NCBI GenBank assembly: GCA_019055375.1
Contig: JAHQIW010007058.1
Span: forward strand, 1-64,000
Direction: 5' to 3'
DNA length: 64,000 bases
Source: Parelaphostrongylus tenuis
Lineage: Eukaryota > Nematoda > Chromadorea > Rhabditida > Metastrongylidae
Below the pieces are notes generated by a model. It was not told where the DNA came from. It ran no database searches and saw only the letters and a list, made by a program, of their open reading frames with translations. Positions 13,401 through 25,057 of this stretch are shown in pieces. Numbering within the stretch: position 1 is the stretch's first letter; every line of letters starts with the position of its first letter. Position numbers and translations under genes: made by a program.

Positions 13401-14249
13401 ATGAGGTTTCGTAAAATGTTTTCATCTAATTTAGGAAGAACAATTATAGCAAATACAGAAAGATTGAAGAGATCGTCGAGAAAACTCCAGGACGCCTATC
13501 GAATGGCTGTTGAAACTGAGCAAGTAAGATCGAAGTAGTAGCGCGAAATGGACATAAGGCTTTGTCTTAAACATCCGACTATAGATTGGAACCGAAGTAT
13601 TGGGAAATCTATCGTCGCAGCGTGAGACGATCAGTCGGGCTCGAGAACGAATGCGTGAAGCCGACGTTGAACTTGGGAGGAGCAATCGTGTCCTGAACAC
13701 GATGATTGGAAGGTTATTTTTGAAAAATATTATCTTTTTCTGTTTTATAGCGATGTCATGAAGTTATAGCTGTATATTCAAAATTGATAAAGTGATATGT
13801 GCAGAACTCGGAAACCCAGGCGGGGGTGTAACCCGCGTTCCACTCTTACCGGAGGCGTTCTTTTAACTACTACACTAGCGAGACCACTGGTCTGCTACCA
13901 CTCCATTCTTTGTGACATATGGCATCTATGCCTACCAGACCGAAGTCCTCGACGGTTTGACTGATGGACAGCTTCTATGCCCTACATCGCAGAGAGAGTG
14001 AAAGCAGAGCAGGATCTCAGTACCCGAGTTCTCTCCCGCTTGAGGTTTCCGAGTCTTGTCTATCACTCAGCATTCTCAGTTATTTTCCAATCTTCACCGC
14101 TCATGGTGGCATTTTTTGCCCTCGTAAGCATCTAGTTTACATTTATGAACTCTCGATATTTCAGGATCATACAAAATCGTCTCTTACTCCTGGTAGTTGC
14201 TATTTTTCTAATGTTCACTCTCCTATTTTTAGTATACAAGACATTATGA
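10439..14249 (+). CDS. vti-1: Vti1 Qb-SNARE (vesicle transport through t-SNAREs)
   Basis: Exons 10439-10510, 11462-11604, 13217 (or 13220)-13373, 13435-13523, 13585-13712, 14165-14249. Vti1 is a tail-anchored Golgi/endosomal Qb-SNARE. The order matches the family: an N-terminal three-helix domain (LTEFEQQYSLQTSE, then LLEQMELAVRDLAAG), the ERLKRSSRKLQDAYRMAVET stretch, the SNARE helix (NLSSQRETISRARERMREAD) and a C-terminal membrane anchor (NRLLLLVVAIFLMFTLLF) ending VYKTL. The 13373/13435 junction is one base out of frame: reading straight through is open and gives 243 residues with a roughly 20-residue insert, while the expected protein is about 223. The first exon follows CCCGTCGCAG directly, so this ATG may be trans-spliced. 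It lies 195 bp after mrps-7. Confidence 0.92.
10555..11280. repeat. Pair of oppositely oriented SINE family 2 copies
   Basis: 10555-10830 carries the body reversed (CTTCTTTATGAACGTCGC) and 10970-11280 forward (AGACGAAGTCTTCAAGCAGC, then GGGTCGTGTAAAATAAAGCA). Together they fill intron 1 of vti-1. Confidence 0.5.
12130..12600. repeat. Fold-back MITE, CACGTG family
   Basis: Left part TACACGTGTTTCGTCCTTAG and right part GACGAAACACGTGTATCGGG are inverted. The subterminal AGCCAACTTGTCATGTGC is shared with 56536-57035. It lies in intron 2 of vti-1. Confidence 0.65.
12645..12840. repeat. Microsatellite, TA/TACA/TGTA mixture
   Basis: Alternating purine-pyrimidine DNA (CATA, TACG, TGTA units) of about 195 bp. 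It generates spurious long open frames on both strands made of Tyr, Ile, Cys and His. Confidence 0.9.
13800..13912 (-). repeat. tRNA-like SINE fragment, reversed
   Basis: Reverse complement shows CTAGTGTAGTAGTTAAAAG (A box-like) and a degenerate B box, as in the short SINE family. It is in the last intron of vti-1. Confidence 0.4.
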
Positions 14250-14685
14250 GTCCATATTTCTTGCTTCGTTGTGATTTTTCAGTCTCTGAGAATTGTATTT
14301 AGTGTAGATAAATAACATGTAAATTTTATACACCTTTAACACTTTCTCACTACTGATATAGATACAGTATTCGCATCTCTTTAACCTGATACATACAAGG
14401 AATGCTAGCGATTGGAGTTGTTCTCTTAACAGTCATCATTCGGGTGCTCTATGTCTCCGCTTATCCGTGCTCTTTGCTTTATCCGTCTCTCCATAGTCTT
14501 CACGTGAACCATGTTGTGATAAGGAAGATAAATATCTGCTTAACCGCTTTACTTCGTTTTTTTTTCTCAAGGTTTTTTTCCTACTATATCTGAGGAGAAG
14601 CTGGCAATTTCAAATGATTCCGTGGTTCCCATGTTCTTTGCTCTAGAGATCCTTTACCTCCTTGTCTTTCAAGCTTGTTGTAGTA

Positions 14686-17600
14686 ATGTTGCACAGTTAT
14701 CGAAAACGACCTGTGGAAGCAGTTCAATCAGAATTCATTGTTATCCAGTACCCAGGCATCATCAAGAATCTTGATGGAGCTCTGGAAACTCTCGGTGGTT
14801 TGCCACGCATCACACAGGTGATCTAGCCTTTTCAATAGTACTCGCCTAGTTCCTTATCTTCCATAGTTCAAGAATCACTTCAATGGACAATCACTTGAGT
14901 TACGGCACACGCCAGAAAATCCTTACACAAGTGCACTGATATCTGAGAAGAAGATTGACGCTAATGTGAGTGAATTTGAAGGACAAATAGTTTCTTTTTT
15001 GTATTTTCGACCTCCTTCATGTCTCTTCGGGATGTTTTGTATAGTAAGTTGTCCAGGTAACATCCGGAACGCTTCGATTGGTAATGCAAATACGAAGAAA
15101 GAAGAAGAAACCCGATGTTATAGAGACTAAATGTTTGGGTTTGGTGAGTCTGTCTGGTGTCTGGATTATCTGGAGATTGAAATGAGCCTTAGAAACATTT
15201 CGTGATCGATTCAATCAGATGATAAGTATTCAGTGAGCTGTAAATGTAAGGAAGTTCTATATGAGTCGTATTCATCCAAGTATGCCTAGTGGTATGCAAA
15301 GCTTTCAATCTTAGACGAAAGTGGAATCCACATTTCACTCATATCTGAGGCGGAACAATGTCCGCTGTGGCGCAGTGGTAGCACGCGCTCTTGGTATGGA
15401 TGAAACTGGATTTCAACTCCCTGCTAGGGCCGAAAGATTTGTACCACTCAGTACTCTTCAATATGTAGCTATAGTATCATAGCAGTGCTGTGGGAGCATA
15501 ATTAAAGAAATACCGTAGATTAAACCTTAATTATCTCTCATTTGTGCCTATTCCTCATTTATACCTACGTATCCTGCCTACATGAGCGCATGTGGCACAG
15601 TGGTTGGAGGTGCTCTGCGTCGCACACGAGGTCAATGGTTCGATCTCGCGCTCATGACTCACCAAGCCATCCATCCCTCCGGTGTCGGTAAATTGGTACC
15701 AGACTGGTCTGAGACTTGTCTGGGAGGATAAGCAGCACTGACTCGGTTCAACGGGAGGCCTCCGCGAGTCATTGTAAAGGCCAGATAGGCATTCAATCAC
15801 CTCAAACGAAGTTAAAAATTGAAGTCGAATGCATGGCGCATCCCTCAGGGATTGATCAACGCCGAGAGCTTTATCCTTTATTCTTTTTATCCTGCCTACA
15901 AATGTGATTTTCATCATTTTCTGATTGTTCATTCAATTTCGACGTCTAATCTGGAGTTTATTTTATTATTTAGTCATGGCCTCTCTCTTTTCAATAGCGG
16001 TTACCATTTTTTTCTACTCTATTCATCCAAAAAAAGATCTATGTTTTTATCATTTTTGTTTACTTCTATGGTCTTAAGAGACTGAGAGATTTCCTGCTAG
16101 GGAGACTCTCATGTAATATTCATTTGTGCAGTTTATTTATGGTAGGGTAAAGTAGCTCTTTCTTAGGTGAATTACGTCTATACATTTGATACGATGTGTG
16201 ATTTCCAATATCTTCCTCTAAAAAAGCGACAACAAGGCGAAGCGTTCGACGATTTGTTGCCTCGACTTATTCCTCTCGACCTTCCAAGTGCACTGTGTTG
16301 GTGAGCTCGTTTAGTCACTTGTAATTTTCATAACTGAATCGTTGAAATCCCTTTTACCTGTCGGTAGTTGATCTCAAAATATATAAATATTTACATCTAC
16401 GCATGTCGCCTCTGGTTAGAGGTGCACACGTGATCGATGGTTCGATCCTGTCCAAGTCTTCACTAAGCCTTCCATTCCTCCGGGTTCGGTGAATTGCTAC
16501 TAGATCTTAGGCGGGCACAGCAGTGAATCTATCCATAGTTAGACCACTGCTAGTCATTGTAAAGGCCGAAAAGAATCCAATCCTCATGATGGTAGGAATG
16601 GAGTCGAATACATGCTACATTTCTCAGGATTTGATGAACGCGGGATGCTTGTGCTTTTTTTTTTAGGTGGGATCGGCCAGATCCGCAACTTGGCTACACT
16701 CCACTGTTTTTGCCACCGTTTCAATTTAGTCGCTATACTTCACCATCAAATAAGATTCTATGCCGTGAGACGGATTTCGCAGTAGATAAGCCTCGAAAGA
16801 AGACAGGACATGGACAGAGTTAGTCTTTGGTGATTGCTTCTTATTTCATCACTGACCTCTTATGGAAATCTTCTCTGTTAAGATATGCGAATTGAGCGTA
16901 AAGCATTGTCGATCACAGTGTATGCCACTGATCCATTTCCAACAGCTCCAACAGAAGAGGCTGTCATGGATGCCAATTTCAGGTGTGGAAGAAGTTTTAA
17001 ATTTCAGATGAGACCAATGTTCCGAAGCCTTCGGACTTGCCCTTTAGTTGACATTTGTTAACCCTTTCGCTGCGGTGCGTACCAAGAACGTTACTTGCGA
17101 ATTCGCGCTGTTCGAACGGCCTACGAAGACTATCACGACCTTTAGTGAGAAAGTGGTACTTGTTTGGTGATTTTAGGTATTAAAGGAGATAATTGTCTTT
17201 AAACTATGGAATATCCCCGAGTAGACTTCTCTAAAGTTTTTTTTTTGTAAGAAGAACGCCCATATGTTCTTCGTAGCCATCTGAACCGCCAGCCAACCGA
17301 AAACGTCCATCGTTGAGAAAGGGTTACCAACATGCGTAGAATACGGCATGTGCGAAGAGCTATTCATCTATGGTTGTGATTACCATTAATAACTTTTTTT
17401 TCTTATTTAAGATGCAAAAACGAGGAACCACACAAGATGTTAGCCGCATTGTTTCGTGAAAGGCCAATGTGGACGCGAAATGCTATAGCATATAAGACAA
17501 ATCTGGATGATACCTTACTCAGGTTCGTTTAATCTTATGACTCCGTCCCATCAGTGGATTTCACACATTTCTGCTGCGCCACTTTGTGCGCTGTTGATCT

Positions 17601-20600
17601 TCAAAGGAGTCTTTCAACGCATCACTTTTCCTTAGCTTGTATAAGCGACTTTGTTCCGTATCGAATATACAGTGACTCGTAGGTCATAGTAGGTCTTATT
17701 TTTCTGGACCTTTGCGAGGGCACCATGTTAAGACTCAGTCGACGTAAGGATAGTTAGTCTTCTGATATCTAAACCTTGTATACCTTGAAGGCGCGTGTGG
17801 CGCAATGGTTAGAGGTGTCCTGCGACACATACTTGGTCGATTAATCTATGGTTGATGGTTCAGTCCTGCTCAAAAAGCTCACCAAAGTTCGTCTTTTTGT
17901 GGCCGGTGAAATGCTACGACTTTTGTTGGAGAATAGCACTGACCTGATATGTTGGCAGGCATCCGCGATTGATCAGTGATGTCAGATACGCACTCCATCA
18001 CCTCAAACAATGTTTGGTAAAGTCGAATGAATGGTTCGTTCTTTGGGGACCTATAAACGGGAAGAGCATTCAATTCTAGAGCTTTAAGGGGCGTGCGATT
18101 GGTGCGCGATATCTCTGTGCACCGAAATCAGTCTATGTTTTCCATGGGACTCGAAACAGTTGTGGTTCATTGGGCTTTTGAGACAGTCGTTCTATGGTCC
18201 ATCCTCTGAAAAAAGGGAATTATGAGACGGATACTTACCTCCCTTTTAAGTCCTATTTTGGCTATTTATAAATATTTTGTGGATTAAAACTGCCTCTTCG
18301 TTGAGCCTCTCGTAATGCATGGAAATATATCTGACTGTCTTTTGAATTTCTATCCTTATTGTCATTATTGTTTATGCTCGTACATTTAGTCGTATCTCTA
18401 GATTATTTTTCACTCTTTAGGACTCTACTGCAGAAATTTGCTTTTTATATCCTATCAGGACCTTGGGGTAGACTTTGGTGCCGATTCGGGTATGATCCTC
18501 GTGTCGATCCAGAATCGAAAAACTATCAAACCTTGATGGTTTGTTTCAGGTATCATCAGGTTGTTCTGCTATCATATTTTATTCTAAGATGAAATATGTC
18601 ACTCTGAAAGAAAACACAGGTTAGAATCGAGCATTAATTTGGGGAAATGCTCTTCATCTTTATGACACTTAGAGGTTTTTTCTGTGTTCTATCTTATGAT
18701 TTGATGTTTCCATTCTTTTCCATTTTTCAGGCAACATGCGAAAATACCAGAGCGCCAACGATTGAAGGTATCTACGGACCGCAGCATACCACAGGATAAC
18801 AGCTTGCCTGTTCATTTCACCTATCAACCAGGCAGTTTTTTTTATTGACTTCTCAGAAGCTGTAATCTTAAGCTGTCGTTTGATTCTTCATATTCACCTG
18901 CCTCATAAATTTCTCACATGTGTTTTCCCACTACATGTTAGTAAAGTCCATGTACCTTCTTAGATTTCTAGTCAATTCTTTCATTGCTTTTAAAGGTCGT
19001 CTTCCGAGAGTTCGACAAATGTGGTACAGTCTATGTGACGTTAAACTTCCGATGGCAGATGCGCTCCTCAAGAGAGATCACACTCAAACAACAGAGCCCG
19101 AGACTTACGGATGGATTCCAGCTGTTGGTGTTTCACTTTTTTCTAAAACATTCTACATATTCCCCATTTTACATCTCATACTAATTTCTTAGAGCGACTA
19201 TCGATTGTTATTCAGTAGGCATTGCTGAGTAGTTTGTAAGTTGTTTAGATAAGTCAAAAATGAGGTTATAATAGATTTTGCTTGAACAGTCGACGTGTCG
19301 GCGGACTTCATTTTCTTCAGAACCTGAAAATATCAGGTTGTTTACAACCCAGTCAGCTAAATACCTCCATTACTTTGATAAAAAAAAATTCTTCAAAATA
19401 AAATCCATGACTCTGATTTGAAAGTTTCACTAAATCTGTGTTTCAGTTGCATTGGAAATAAAGCATTTCCTTCACAAACTCACCGCTTTCCATAGGTTTT
19501 CCAGTGAATATTCCATGGGTATACCAATCATTCAATTCAGATAGAAATTCACTGCACTTCTTGTATCGAATATTATTCTTGTTGTTTCGTTCTGTAAGTT
19601 TTGGCGTCAGAGCAATAGACAGCAAATTTATCATCACCTGTCGTCCCGTTGATTGTCGAGTGACTCGAGCGGGTACCAACAACTCTTCCATTTTTCCCTA
19701 TTGCGTGCAAGTGTAGCTCAGTGGGTCCTCCTTGCTCTAGGGATTCGCTGAGCATCATATCTTTCTTCTAGCAAATATATTGACCAGAAATAATTTGAAT
19801 TACATGAGTTTGGTACTGTCCAATCGCACATTTTCTGGAGAACATTTTCTTTTGCAACTTGTCTGTACATGCTTCATGATGGAGCTGTCTTGGGAACAAA
19901 TTCGCTTCCTACTCATGCGTAATGGCACCAAGAGAAAATTAGTGAAGCGGCGCGCAAGATTAATGGAGTTACCCGTGGACGACCCGAGCACTGCTGATCC
20001 TCCAGACTATTCTTTCCAACTTTTTAACTTCGCAAACCACTTTTTAATCGTGCTGCACCTCCACAAGCTAATCATCTCCACAAGCTGAATCAGTCTTGTG
20101 CGTCGCCCCACTAGCTTTTACCCTTATACGCCATTCTTGCGTGAGCAGCAAGTGAATTTGTTTTCAATATAGCTCTATCCTAAAGCAAGTATAGACAAGT
20201 TCTATACAAAATGTTCGCAATAAAATAAGGAATCAAGAGGTTTCAAAATCGTGCAGTTCTGTTTACTTCTGTTTAATAAATCAGTGTTTATTTCTGTAAT
20301 TCCAAAACATAAAACATATGGGGCGACATAAAATTACTATGTGGGTCACACGTGATCCCAAGGCACCCGTCCTTGCAATTTATTTTGGACTTCTACAATT
20401 TCTCTAAGGCGCTGCGTGAGTTTTACGCACCGAAGTTTTGTATCATTTTGTGGAGATGTAAGTTCTACTCCAAAGTCTTCTCGTTATGTGTCTGTGTCCT
20501 ATGCTTGCTTAATGGGGTTTTGGTTCACCTTCAAGCTTGTCGACCAGATGTTGTTCTATGCGAACGTAGAGTGCGTCACATGTTTTGCCGATGTATCTAT

Positions 20601-21261
20601 CACTGTCCGCTCTAGAATAGAGTATGTTAATTCAACCCGTACTTATGTATTTACCGTCTCTTCGTTTGGATATATTACGTGGATTTGCGTTGGATGACGT
20701 TGAGAGTATTTGGTGGCGTTTTGTTCATCGCTATCGATTTATCTAGGCTGCCTTTTTCAAACAAGATTTTGCAGCTGTACTTTGTAATGGGGAGCAGCAT
20801 GAAAGGGACATTGTTGTTGGGATGTTAGGATTATAATTTGGGGACGTTTGAACTGAGATAAATAAATAGGAAGAATCAGAAAAATTCCGAATACTTCGAG
20901 GCACCATTTGGTTCTCAACCGCTTATATCGGCGCGAAATACGTTGGCGAAACGTGTAGGCCATGCTGCTTCCATGTAACGTATAGAACTTTTAGTCCGCA
21001 AGCGTAAAGCTGAACCATTTACCTAAAAGACTTGCAGAGGACACATACACAGCGAATAGCAATCCAAAATAGAAGTCACCATCTAAGCAAAAGAACAGAA
21101 ACTTTAACGCAAAAAATTTTCAATTTGGAATTTTAATGTTCAAATGAATTGTATCATAACAACCTCGTGTTTAACATATGAAGGAAGAAATATGGATAGA
21201 ATTTAACATTTTTGTAACTCGATTAGGCATGTTTTTCATTACTTCTGAAATCGGGCTGGTG

Positions 21262-21303
<42 letters not shown>

Positions 21304-21818
21304 GCGTACATGTACACGTGTGTATATCTACACATATACGTATATATGGATAAATATACATATATACATATAATATACACATATATACACATATACATGC
21401 ATGTATAAATATACATATATACATGCATATATAGGAGCGCATGTGGCGCAGTGGTTAGAGGTGCTGTGCGTCGCGCACAAGGCCGATGGGTTTATCCTTT
21501 TTCTTATAAAAGTATGCATATGTATATATAATGTATATGTGTATGTCATATGTACGAATATATGTTTATATATGCGTGTGTATATTTATATGAATGTGTG
21601 TATATATGTATATGTATATATATCTATATATATACGTATACATATATATACGTATATATATATACATATATGTCTTGATTTTGGATTAAAATCTATCATG
21701 AAACAGAATTTTAAGGAGTTACTCGATGAACTGCGTGAAACAAATCAAAGAAGACGTCCGAAAAACCACGGAAGATATGGATGCTAGTGAAGACATGGAA
21801 ACAGGAGATGATTTTTAG
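14686..21818 (+). CDS. GTF3C5: TFIIIC subunit GTF3C5 homologue
   Basis: Twelve exons: 14686-14817, 14867-14965, 15057-15143, 16167-16300, 16667-16818, 16883-16982, 17412-17522, 18421-18549, 18731-18834, 18996-19127, 19321-19336, 21716-21818. Phases are perfect throughout: 1299 nt, 432 residues, no correction needed. TFIIIC binds the A and B boxes of tRNA genes and recruits TFIIIB. Family landmarks in order: [86 protein letters not shown], and an acidic tail [15 protein letters not shown]. Exon 11 is a 16-nt microexon; exon 5's acceptor abuts a SINE tail. The start is the first ATG after TTGTTGTAG, 436 bp after vti-1, so it may be the third operon gene. Confidence 0.93.
15362..15445 (+). repeat. 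tRNA-like SINE fragment (short family)
   Basis: GGCGCAGTGGTAGCACGCGC head, as at 286 and 9066. It lies in intron 3 of the GTF3C5 gene. Confidence 0.45.
15570..15900 (+). repeat. Full-length SINE family 1 with 13-bp target duplication
   Basis: The element occupies 15583-15887 with head GAGCGCATGTGGCACAGTGG and B box GGTTCGATC. TATCCTGCCTACA occurs exactly at 15570-15582 and 15888-15900. It is inserted in intron 3 of the GTF3C5 gene, same strand. Confidence 0.88.
16404..16666 (+). repeat. Diverged SINE family 1 copy abutting an exon
   Basis: CGCCTCTGGTTAGAGGTGC, GGTTCGATCC, AGTCATTGTAAAGGCC and TTTCTCAGGATTTGATGAAC follow the family-1 order. Its T-rich tail ends at the TAG acceptor of GTF3C5 exon 5. 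Confidence 0.7.
17058..17327. mobile_element. PiggyBac-like MITE
   Basis: Left end TTAACCCTTTCGCTGCGG, right end CGTTGAGAAAGGGTTAC. The TTAA target and CCCTTT inverted ends match the other elements in this window. No coding capacity. It lies in GTF3C5 intron 6. Confidence 0.55.
17790..18085 (+). repeat. SINE family 1, diverged
   Basis: GCGCGTGTGGCGCAATGGTT head, then the family-1 body with several changes (AGAATAGCACTGACCTGATA). It lies in GTF3C5 intron 7. Confidence 0.65.
19440..20345. repeat. Dispersed repeats of unknown class in the last GTF3C5 intron
   Basis: 19620-19770 resembles 28130-28290 (shared TCCCGTTGATTGTCGAGTGA type sequence ending near ATGCGTTGAGCTTCATATC). 19830-20345 resembles 36160-36630 (TCTTGGGAA, GCAAGAT.AATG, GAGCAGCAAG.GAATTTGTT, AATAAAT...GTTTATT). 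They look like fragments of two transposons, not exons. Confidence 0.5.
21262..21680. repeat. TA-rich microsatellite split by a truncated SINE
   Basis: (TA)n, TATG and CATA units surround a short SINE family 1 piece at 21434-21507 (head GCGCATGTGGCGCAGTGG joined to a T-rich tail). It ends about 35 bp before GTF3C5 exon 12. Confidence 0.85.
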
Positions 21819-21959
21819 ATCACAAACTTTGAAGAAGTACATTTAATCCGTTGTTTGTTAATATTTCCTATTCCGTTATGCTGCCCATTTTGAAATTTAC
21901 AACTGCTCATCACCAGTTGTTTGAAAAATGATCTCGTCGATATGAGTGAAGGATTGTAA

Positions 21960-21965
21960 AATAAA
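21960..21965 (+). terminator. Polyadenylation signal for the GTF3C5 gene
   Basis: AATAAA, 142 bases after the TAG stop at 21816-21818. Confidence 0.55.
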
Positions 21966-23951
21966 CCTAAGATGTGTAAGAGCATACAATTATTTCTGTT
22001 GAACACTACTAGATATTTTAACGCTCCATAAGTCGTTCACTTTGTATACTCAACTATTGACTCAACCCTCTTCCTTCTTATTATCCATTTCTATTGTTAG
22101 GCAGTGCAAAGCACTAATATTATGGCGACGTTACTCAAGTTCACACTGTTTTTTGATCTATTAAGTTAATATGTTGATTTTGAGTGTCATAAAGGTGACA
22201 TCAATTTCAGATTTCGTTCCACAGAACAGCAAGTTGAGGCGAAAAAGTGTAAGATTACGGTAGCATGTAGATGTTTTAACTCTTTCACTGCGGCGATTGG
22301 TTTCTCCTTGCGGCGCGTTCCAGTGTTATTACATTATAATGTTTTTCTGTCAGTAAAATGTCATCGCTGCAGATAAAGCCTCTCTAAGACTTATGTTTAC
22401 CAAATGAGTAATGTTTTATCGGAGGTAGCGTAAATCTTTGTAAGCCGTCCGAACAAGATGGGCCCTCGTGAACAACTTTCGTTACGCGTCGTATTGAAAG
22501 GGTTAATTGCGTGCCTAGGGAACTTGTCGTCCGCTGCACGTCGTGCAGATGCAGTATATTTGTTCCGCTATTTTTTGAAAATCCGACAAGGTAACTGGGG
22601 CTCATATGTGACGTCTCAACCAGTCGTTCTTCTTGTTCACTTTCGAAGTACTCTTGAGTTCCAACGGTGTTCCAAAGAATCCCTGGAGCGGTGACCAGAG
22701 TTTCCTCAACATGCTCATCGGAGTTTCCTGATTGATTAGAGGAATTTTGCACCGCCGAGACAGAGAACAACTCAATTACTCACCAGAAGATGTAACCATA
22801 TCTTTCAATCGACTATCCTGAGAACTTGCTTAAAAAATTCGATACATTCTGATGAGTGTTTTGAACTTTTCAGAGGTCTGGAGAAAGGCATCTCTATGGT
22901 ATATATACGTTTCGGCGTATTTCTCGCACGCCTCATCAGTACCACATGCCTTTTGGTAGACCCTTAAACAAATGATAATGGCGCCGAATGTGTATCACTC
23001 CTTGTCAAGTGAAGAGATCACTAGTTGTGGTGTTCGTATAGGTGAAGAAATGCACGTACACCACTAAAGTTTTTTTGCCTGACCTTTGAAAGGTTTATAA
23101 CACTCTATAAGATCCTGTTAAATTCTTAAGCGATGTCTCAAAATAGTCGATTGAAAGCTATTGCTACATATGCTTCCTAGCATCCGTAGGCCATGCAGTA
23201 GGCAAAGTGGCACTGGTGAGGCGTGCGAGAACGCGCCTTAACACGTCTACCACTAGGTATGCCTTTATCCAGACCTCATAAAAGGCTTGACTCCTTCGCG
23301 AGCGTGGGCCCACGGCCTCTGCATCTCTAACTGGCAACTCTGGACGGCCTGCTTCCCTCCCCTACATCTCTAACCCCCAGAGTGCTGCGTATAATAACGG
23401 CAGGATATCGCGTCAAAACAACGGTTACACTGTTGCGTTTAACAATGACACGCTAGGGATAGAGCTGCAGAAGAGGTGAAGGAAACCTTCAGAGTTGCCA
23501 ATTAGAGATGCAGAGGTTGTAGAACCCATGGTCCCGAAAGGGTTTGAAGATTTCATCGGATTGTGCTCCCAGGATTTCAGTGGTCCCTCCCCCTTCTAAT
23601 TGGATAAATTCCAGGGACCCAAGGTACCAGGAACGCCCTCGCCTCTCAGAAATGTCCACACCTGCTAAGATTGAGTTCTCCCGAATAGCGTACATTTCTG
23701 GAAGTAACTCCCAACTACTGAAGTCCCCACCTAGTCTATATGTCAGCGATTCGTAATTTATGTGATGTTGTACGTAATGCGGAACTAGACAGAGACTTAC
23801 GCATAATTACGTATCGAAAAATGGCCTTTTCGTTTTATTTTACAGAAATTTCCCGGGTAAATGAATTTTTCGTCGTTTTTGGCGCTCTCTGTTTCTGTGT
23901 GTTTATTTATTTTATCTCTGTATATTTGTTGATTGTTTCCTTAGTTTACCG

Positions 23952-24166
23952 TTAACCCTTTGAAGGGCGACGTGCTGCAGGACGTAGCACGCCGCGCAAC
24001 GTCGCGCTTGACTCTGTTACTGTAGTAGCGGCGTCGCGTCTCGGAACAACGCAGGCAGCATCCGCAGGAGCATTCGGTGTGCGCAGTTGCTGCTTGCCCG
24101 GGACTGCCGCGAGAGCGACGCGAGCGCGACGCCGCTTGCTTTCGACGGTGGTCCTCAAAGGGTTAA
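23952..24166. mobile_element. PiggyBac-like MITE, GC-rich
   Basis: TTAACCCTTTGAAGGGCGAC at the left and GGTGGTCCTCAAAGGGTTAA at the right: TTAA duplication plus short inverted ends. The interior is unusually GC-rich (GCGTCGC-type repeats) for this window. It has no coding capacity. Confidence 0.6.
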
Positions 24167-24985
24167 TCAGCATTTGCTTATTTCCATCTATTTGTTTATG
24201 ATTATGTTTACACTTGTTTGTTTGTTGACTATTTATGTTTATTTTCTGGAAACAATGATCGAGAAGGGTTATTGTCCATTATAGGGTGACGAATGAAAAA
24301 CCCGATCTCATTCGCTGGGACAGGAACTTTTCCTAGGAGTTTTGATAAGTATTCCGAAAGCATGAATCTCTGGCCAGCGCTGTGCGTGACTGGTTTTTCA
24401 GAGGACTCTTTTGTGACGTTGTAAAATTTAAAATAAAGTTACGTTTCACATCGATTGCGCAATTGAATTGTTACTTCGCTGGGAAGCCGTGAAAAGCATA
24501 TGAACGTGTAGAGGAAATCTTGTAGTATCTGAGTAATACGTTTGATCTGGAGTTCCTTTCGAAGCGGACGAGAAACTTCTAATCGAATGACAAAAATCGC
24601 ACCTTTCCAAGGCGCCAATCGATCTGATCAGTGGCCTGCCGCCGCATCGAATCTGCGGCCACGGGGCTCTCCGACCCTGAAATGGCGCGTAAACGGTCAA
24701 GCCGAATGCGTGGAATTTGATCTTGTTTTCCCTACTACACTGTCGGGAGATTCTCTTTCTAGAAAATAAGCACAGCGTTGAAATCCTTGAATTCTGTGCT
24801 ATCGAATCATTGCTAATTATCCGAAGAGAGAGCTCTGTATAGGCGAGAAAATTACGTGTGTGAAACACGTAGGTTTTCCTTCCTTAGCAACTTCAGAGAA
24901 AGGCTTTTTCGAAAATCGGCCACATGGGGCTGTAGCCAGAGATTTAAAGTTGCCAATGATTATGAACACTGTGCAAAAAAAGAGA

Positions 24986-25057
24986 GCGTCGGTGGTGCAA
25001 CGGTTAGCATACGCTCCCGGAAAGAGTGAGATCTGGGTTCGAATCCCGGCTCACGCG
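24986..25057 (+). tRNA. tRNA-like sequence, probably a pseudogene or SINE source
   Basis: It folds as a cloverleaf by eye: acceptor GCGTCGG/CTCACGC (6 of 7 pairs), D stem GTGC/GCAT, anticodon stem CGCTC/GAGTG, T arm CTGGG-TTCGAAT-CCCGG, then a T5 run shortly after. The anticodon loop CCGGAAA would give GGA (Ser), but position 33 is C instead of U and the variable arm is short, unlike serine tRNAs. A decayed relative occurs near 44800-44870 in the same repeat context. Function as a tRNA is doubtful. Confidence 0.4.

Noticed and set aside
19443..19691. Reverse ORF containing [20 protein letters not shown]
   Set aside because: It overlaps a dispersed repeat also seen at 28130-28290 and is antisense inside the GTF3C5 intron; no splice support.
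22384..22770. 128-residue reverse ORF beginning MFSVSAVQNSSNQSGNSD
   Set aside because: Its C-terminal third lies inside a CCCTTT-ended MITE that is repeated elsewhere, and no partner exon was found.
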